From positions 1 to 8,940 of the forward strand of contig JAITWC010000024.1 in assembly GCA_031285485.1 (NCBI GenBank): a DNA stretch of 8,940 nt. Reading direction: 5' to 3'. This DNA is from Alistipes sp. (GTDB lineage: Bacteria > Bacteroidota > Bacteroidia > Bacteroidales > Rikenellaceae). The notes below the pieces were generated by a model. It searched no databases and was not told the origin of the DNA. It saw nothing but the letters and a program-made list of their open reading frames with translations. Position 1 is the stretch's first letter. Each line of letters starts with the position of its first letter. Positions 6,320-8,940 of the stretch are shown here, piece by piece. The translations under genes and the position numbers were made by a program.

Positions 6320-8419
6320 ATGAAACGTATTAAAATATTAGGATTGATCGCCATCGGGGCAGTAGTTTCGACTCAGACGTCCTGTTTGAATCTCGATCTG
6401 AAGCCCGAAACCGGGGTCTCCCCCGAGGTCTATTTCAACACATCCGATCAGTTGGAGGCCTATGTCAATAACGCAATCCAACCCGGTGGTGTGGGCACAT
6501 CGCCGTTCAGAGATTGGCTTCATGGCGGATGGAGCTACGGCGCCTACGGTAACGACAGCGATTCCGACAGCCAGATGAACAAGGGTGCCGGCGGGCACTG
6601 GCTGAAAGAGGGTTGGAGAACGCCTACCGATGACAATACGAATCCCTACGATCAGGATGACGGCCTCGGTGAGTGGAACTTTACCCACATCTACAAAGCC
6701 AACTACTTCTTCAACTTCGTGCTGCCCAAGTTCGAAGCTGGCCAGATCTCGGGTGACCAAGTTTCGATTCGACACAGTATCGGCGAGATGTATTTCCTTA
6801 GGGCATGGACATACTTCCGTAAGTTGCATGCTTTTGGCGACTTTCCCATCATCACCGAGATCGTGCCCAACAATTTCGAAGCTCTGGTGGAGGCAAGCAA
6901 GAGGGCTCCCCGCACCGACGTGGCCCACTTCATCCTCGAAGACCTCGACCGGGCGCTCGAACTGCTCAGCCCCACCAAGCCCACGACCCACATCACGCCC
7001 CGGGCGGTACACCTGCTCAAATCGAGGGTCGCTTTACACGAAGGCACATGGCTCAAGTATTTCAAAGGCACGCCGTTCGTTCCCAACGGGCCCGGATGGC
7101 CCGGAGCCGAGAAGGAGTACAACGCCGGTTACCAGTTCCCGTTAGGTGGCATCGACGCCGAGATCGAGTTCTTCCTGACGACGGCAATGACCTCAGCCAA
7201 AATAGTAGCCGACGCCACCACGCTGACGACCAATAACGGTCTGCTCCAACAGTCAACCACCGATACTCCTAACCCATATCTCAATATGTTCGGACAGATC
7301 GATCTGTCCGCCGTCAACGAGGTGATTTTCTGGAAACCCTATCAGATGGCTTCGGGTGGCCAGACCCACTCCGTGACTTGGGCGCTCCAAAACGGAGCCT
7401 ACACCAACGGCTTTACCAAGTTCTATGTGGACAACTTCCTAATGGCCAGCGGTAAACCCATCTACGCCGACGGTAGCGGATACCACGGCGACGACGAACT
7501 CGTGGATGTGGTGAAGGATCGCGACAACCGCCTGTTCCTATTCATGAAGGTTCCCGGACAGTTGAACTATTTTCTCCCTACACAGGCAGATCGCACCAAG
7601 GTGGGCCCCGAAGGTTATCCCGACATTCTCGATACCGCTCAAGAGACCCAGTATTCGACCGGATACACCCCCCGCAAGGGTATCAACTTCGACAGCTCGA
7701 CCCATTTCGAGACTCAGGCGAGCGCAACCACTGGTGCCATCGTTCTGCGCGGCGTGGAAGCGTATCTTAACTACATGGAAGCGTGTGTTGAGAAGAATGG
7801 AGTACTCGACGCAACCGGTCAAGCGTACTGGTCAGCCGTTCGCAGCCGTGGTAACGCCACCCCCGTCACCTGGGCCGACATTCAGGCCAACACGATCGCC
7901 TTTACCGACATGAACAAAGAGGCCGACACCGACTTTGCGGCCATGTCCGCCGGTCAGCTTATCGACCCCCTTCTTTACAACATTCGCCGCGAGCGCCGTA
8001 TGGAATTCTCCAGCGAAGGTCATCGCTTGAGGGATCTTCGCCGCTGGAGGGCTCTTGATCAGCTCATCGACACCCCCCGTCACTTCGAAGGGTTCAAGCT
8101 GTGGGGCCCCATGCAGCACAATTGGCCGTATGAAAATGAGGACGACGGTACCACGCGACTCATCTACGGGATGACCAACGCCAACGTTTCGGCTCCGCTT
8201 TCGGCGGGAGGCAGCGATTACCTCCGTCCGGCCGAGAGAGATATGGCAGGCAAGGTATATCTTCAAGGCGGGCACACGTGGATGATGGCACACTATTTCC
8301 ATCCCATCGCCTACGCCCATTTCACGGTCTCCTCGCCAGATGGCGTCACCGTAAGTGAGTCCCCGATCTATCAAAATCCCTATTGGCCTCTGCAACCGGA
8401 GGTATACGCGGAACAATAA
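6320..8419 (+). CDS. SusD/RagB-family substrate-binding outer membrane lipoprotein
   Basis: Complete 699-residue SusD-like protein, distinctly longer than the roughly 500-600 residues usual for the family. A lipoprotein signal peptide ends at Cys22 (TQTSC, a loose lipobox typical of this phylum), so the mature protein should be lipid-anchored at the cell surface over the SusC barrel. Family hallmarks are GEMYFLRAWTYFRKLHAFGD (155-174) in the helical TPR-like core, IRRERRMEFSSEGHR (555-569) followed by LRDLRRW (570-576), and a closing QNPYWPLQP (685-693). Much of the extra length lies in the middle (about 240-480) and after 600; the late insert is rich in aromatic residues (HNWPYENEDDG at 600-610). 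The 14-base gap to susC with no promoter between them shows a two-gene operon, and the terminator begins 31 bases after the stop. The ligand cannot be deduced from sequence. Confidence 0.93.
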   Translation: MKRIKILGLIAIGAVVSTQTSCLNLDLKPETGVSPEVYFNTSDQLEAYVNNAIQPGGVGTSPFRDWLHGGWSYGAYGNDSDSDSQMNKGAGGHWLKEGWRTPTDDNTNPYDQDDGLGEWNFTHIYKANYFFNFVLPKFEAGQISGDQVSIRHSIGEMYFLRAWTYFRKLHAFGDFPIITEIVPNNFEALVEASKRAPRTDVAHFILEDLDRALELLSPTKPTTHITPRAVHLLKSRVALHEGTWLKYFKGTPFVPNGPGWPGAEKEYNAGYQFPLGGIDAEIEFFLTTAMTSAKIVADATTLTTNNGLLQQSTTDTPNPYLNMFGQIDLSAVNEVIFWKPYQMASGGQTHSVTWALQNGAYTNGFTKFYVDNFLMASGKPIYADGSGYHGDDELVDVVKDRDNRLFLFMKVPGQLNYFLPTQADRTKVGPEGYPDILDTAQETQYSTGYTPRKGINFDSSTHFETQASATTGAIVLRGVEAYLNYMEACVEKNGVLDATGQAYWSAVRSRGNATPVTWADIQANTIAFTDMNKEADTDFAAMSAGQLIDPLLYNIRRERRMEFSSEGHRLRDLRRWRALDQLIDTPRHFEGFKLWGPMQHNWPYENEDDGTTRLIYGMTNANVSAPLSAGGSDYLRPAERDMAGKVYLQGGHTWMMAHYFHPIAYAHFTVSSPDGVTVSESPIYQNPYWPLQPEVYAEQ

Positions 8420-8450
8420 ACATCTCTCCCGTAAACAAGGGAATACCTTT

Positions 8451-8490
8451 GGGACCCGTTTCAAATTCGGTTTGAAACGGGTCCCTTTGT
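8451..8490 (+). terminator. Intrinsic terminator of the susCD operon
   Basis: A perfect 15-bp stem pairs 8451-8465 (GGGACCCGTTTCAAA) with 8471-8485 around a TTCGG loop, followed by TTTGTTG. It starts 31 bases after the susD stop. The T-tract is short, but stem strength and placement make termination the clear reading. The opposite strand lacks a T-tract, so it is probably one-directional. Confidence 0.85.
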
Positions 8491-8639
8491 TGAGATATGA
8501 CATCCATGCTTTTTATGGTTTTCACGATCGTCTCTCTGTCTCCATACAAAGACAATCAACAAAATCACACCTGCACAGAGTGAGTACATCACCCACCAAT
8601 GCAAGTCTTTTAATCGCCAAAATATCATTTCAAATCGTC

Positions 8640-8732
8640 CCTCTCAAAAACTATAAGCGACTGTCTGATTACCAAAATATCAAAGAACTTGCAGAATTAT
8701 TTAACGCAACAGTAGTGATGGTCAATGGTTAA
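8640..8732 (+). pseudogene. Possible C-terminal remnant of a helix-turn-helix regulator
   Basis: The reading frame ending at TAA 8730-8732 encodes LSDYQNIKELAELFNATVVMVNG at its end. The part NIKELAELFNATV resembles the last helices of XRE/HTH_3 DNA-binding domains (compare the common pattern LKKIAELFNVSVDYL). There is no plausible start nearby. The frame is open back to 8355, but only by running through the susCD terminator and the end of susD in another frame, and that part looks like noise. If real, it is a decayed tail. The region is AT-rich compared with both neighbours. The match is short and recalled from general family knowledge, so chance is quite possible. Confidence 0.2.
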
Positions 8733-8744
8733 TCATTAACCATT
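8724..8744. repeat. 21-base perfect palindrome, operator- or terminator-like
   Basis: AATGGTTAAT (8724-8733) and ATTAACCATT (8735-8744) are exact reverse complements about a single central C. It overlaps the stop codon of the possible regulator remnant and is followed by ATCTTTAG. The near absence of a loop argues for a protein-binding palindrome rather than an RNA hairpin. It lies about 70 bases upstream of the -7 box of the downstream gene. Confidence 0.5.
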
Positions 8745-8752
8745 ATCTTTAG

Positions 8753-8784
8753 TTTACGTTATATGTGCATTAAAGAAACGTAAA
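8753..8784. repeat. 8-bp inverted repeat TTTACGTT / AACGTAAA
   Basis: TTTACGTT (8753-8760) and AACGTAAA (8777-8784) are exact reverse complements with a 16-base spacer. The related string AACGTTAA occurs at 8801-8808. The spacing suggests two half-sites on one helix face upstream of the downstream promoter. Confidence 0.4.
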
Positions 8785-8789
8785 TTGGG

Positions 8790-8801
8790 TGACACTTGTC
8801 A
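8790..8801. promoter_or_regulatory. Candidate operator TGACA-CT-TGTCA
   Basis: TGACA (8790-8794) and TGTCA (8797-8801) form an inverted repeat with a 2-base spacer, placed 11 bases upstream of the -7 box at 8813. A dimer bound here would cover the -33 region. This is positional inference; the half-sites are only 5 bp. Confidence 0.3.
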
Positions 8802-8812
8802 ACGTTAATTCA

Positions 8813-8820
8813 TACCTTTG
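8813..8820 (+). promoter_or_regulatory. -7 box TACCTTTG for the ferredoxin-type gene
   Basis: TACCTTTG matches the Bacteroidetes TAnnTTTG consensus and is identical to the lon box. Transcription would start near 8827, giving a leader of about 20 bases to the ATG at 8848. The nearest TTG triplets upstream (8796, 8785) have non-standard spacing, so the -33 is poor and an activator may be needed. Confidence 0.65.
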
Positions 8821-8847
8821 GCGAAACTTGTAATGACCGATCAGGGT

Positions 8848-8940
8848 ATGGCGAAAATAAAGGGAGCGGCGAGGGTCGACGTCGACCGGTGCAAAGGGTG
8901 CGAGGTGTGCGTGGCGGCGTGTCCGTTCGACGTGCTGGCG
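8848..8940 (+). CDS. 4Fe-4S ferredoxin-type subunit of a 2-oxoacid:ferredoxin oxidoreductase (delta), N-terminal part
   Basis: The first 31 codons are present and the gene runs off the right edge. The start MAKIKGAARVDVDRCKGC is close to the beginning of Bacteroidales KorD/VorD-type subunits, which carry electrons from 2-oxoglutarate or branched-chain 2-oxoacid oxidation to ferredoxin. The first cluster motif is complete: Cys15-x2-Cys18-x2-Cys21-x3-Cys25-Pro. A second CxxCxxCxxxCP motif is expected beyond the window, followed by the catalytic subunits. An in-frame ATG at 8833 is an alternative start adding five residues (MTDQG), but homologues as I recall them begin at MAKIKG, and 8848 leaves a more normal leader. 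Whether the substrate is 2-oxoglutarate or a branched-chain oxoacid cannot be told from this fragment. Confidence 0.85.
   Translation, partial: MAKIKGAARVDVDRCKGCEVCVAACPFDVLA

Larger units (their letters stand above)
8486..8847. other. AT-rich intergenic region between susD and the ferredoxin-type gene
   Basis: About 360 bases lie between the susCD terminator and the next start codon. I find no intact gene. A 28-codon frame at 8497-8583 (starting MTSMLFMVF) is too short and featureless to call. The region holds the possible regulator remnant (ending 8732), three inverted repeats at 8724-8744, 8753-8784 and 8790-8801, and a -7 box at 8813-8820. The low GC content contrasts with the genes on both sides. 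Confidence 0.6.

Noticed and set aside
6338..7012. 224-codon minus-strand open frame inside susD
   Set aside because: Antisense to the SusD signal peptide and helical core; composition typical of a mirror frame.
7832..8503. 223-codon minus-strand open frame over the end of susD
   Set aside because: It would run through the susCD terminator hairpin and is antisense to conserved SusD motifs.
8355..8732. 125-codon plus-strand frame starting inside susD
   Set aside because: As a whole gene it overlaps susD out of frame and crosses a strong terminator. Only its last residues look possibly meaningful and are listed as a remnant.
1..8940. CRISPR array, tRNA or rRNA genes
   Set aside because: No regularly spaced direct repeats, no cloverleaf with a T-loop sequence and no conserved rRNA stretches were seen on either strand.

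Overview
The window looks like a piece of a Bacteroidetes chromosome, most likely order Bacteroidales. The evidence is an adjacent SusC/SusD outer-membrane pair, Bacteroidetes-type -7 promoter boxes (TAnnTTTG) upstream of the genes, start codons without Shine-Dalgarno sequences, and a ferredoxin-type subunit whose first residues match Bacteroidales 2-oxoacid oxidoreductases. The genes are fairly GC-rich and the gaps between them clearly AT-rich. That would suit an Alistipes-like (Rikenellaceae) or similar high-GC member, but the genus is inference.

Layout: at the left edge (1-66, minus strand) are the first 22 codons of what resembles an IS1595-family transposase, with its own -7 box. Next is a complete lon protease gene on the minus strand (169-2592), whose -7 box lies 30-37 bases before the start codon. 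A divergent intergenic region (2593-3014) follows. It holds a cluster of GTCAG/CTGAC repeats, a well-formed Bacteroidetes promoter pointing right, and a leader of about 235 bases with several strong hairpins, two of them mutually exclusive. This leader precedes a susC-like TonB-dependent transporter gene (3015-6305) and a susD-like lipoprotein gene (6320-8419). The two are 14 bases apart and form an operon closed by a 15-bp perfect terminator hairpin.

From 8486 to 8847 the sequence is AT-rich. It contains what may be the tail of a decayed helix-turn-helix gene, three nested or adjacent inverted repeats, and a -7 box that serves the last gene. That gene (8848 to beyond the right edge) is the start of a small 4Fe-4S protein of the 2-oxoacid:ferredoxin oxidoreductase delta type.

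How the genes fit together: SusC and SusD should form a pedestal-bin importer, with a TonB-driven channel capped by a substrate-binding lipoprotein. The pair has no glycoside hydrolase, sulfatase, peptidase or dedicated regulator next to it, so the substrate cannot be read from context. Lon (cytosolic protein quality control) and the oxidoreductase (central carbon metabolism) are housekeeping genes, and the SusCD block looks inserted between them. The part of the window least explained by known gene families is the structured leader of the susC operon.
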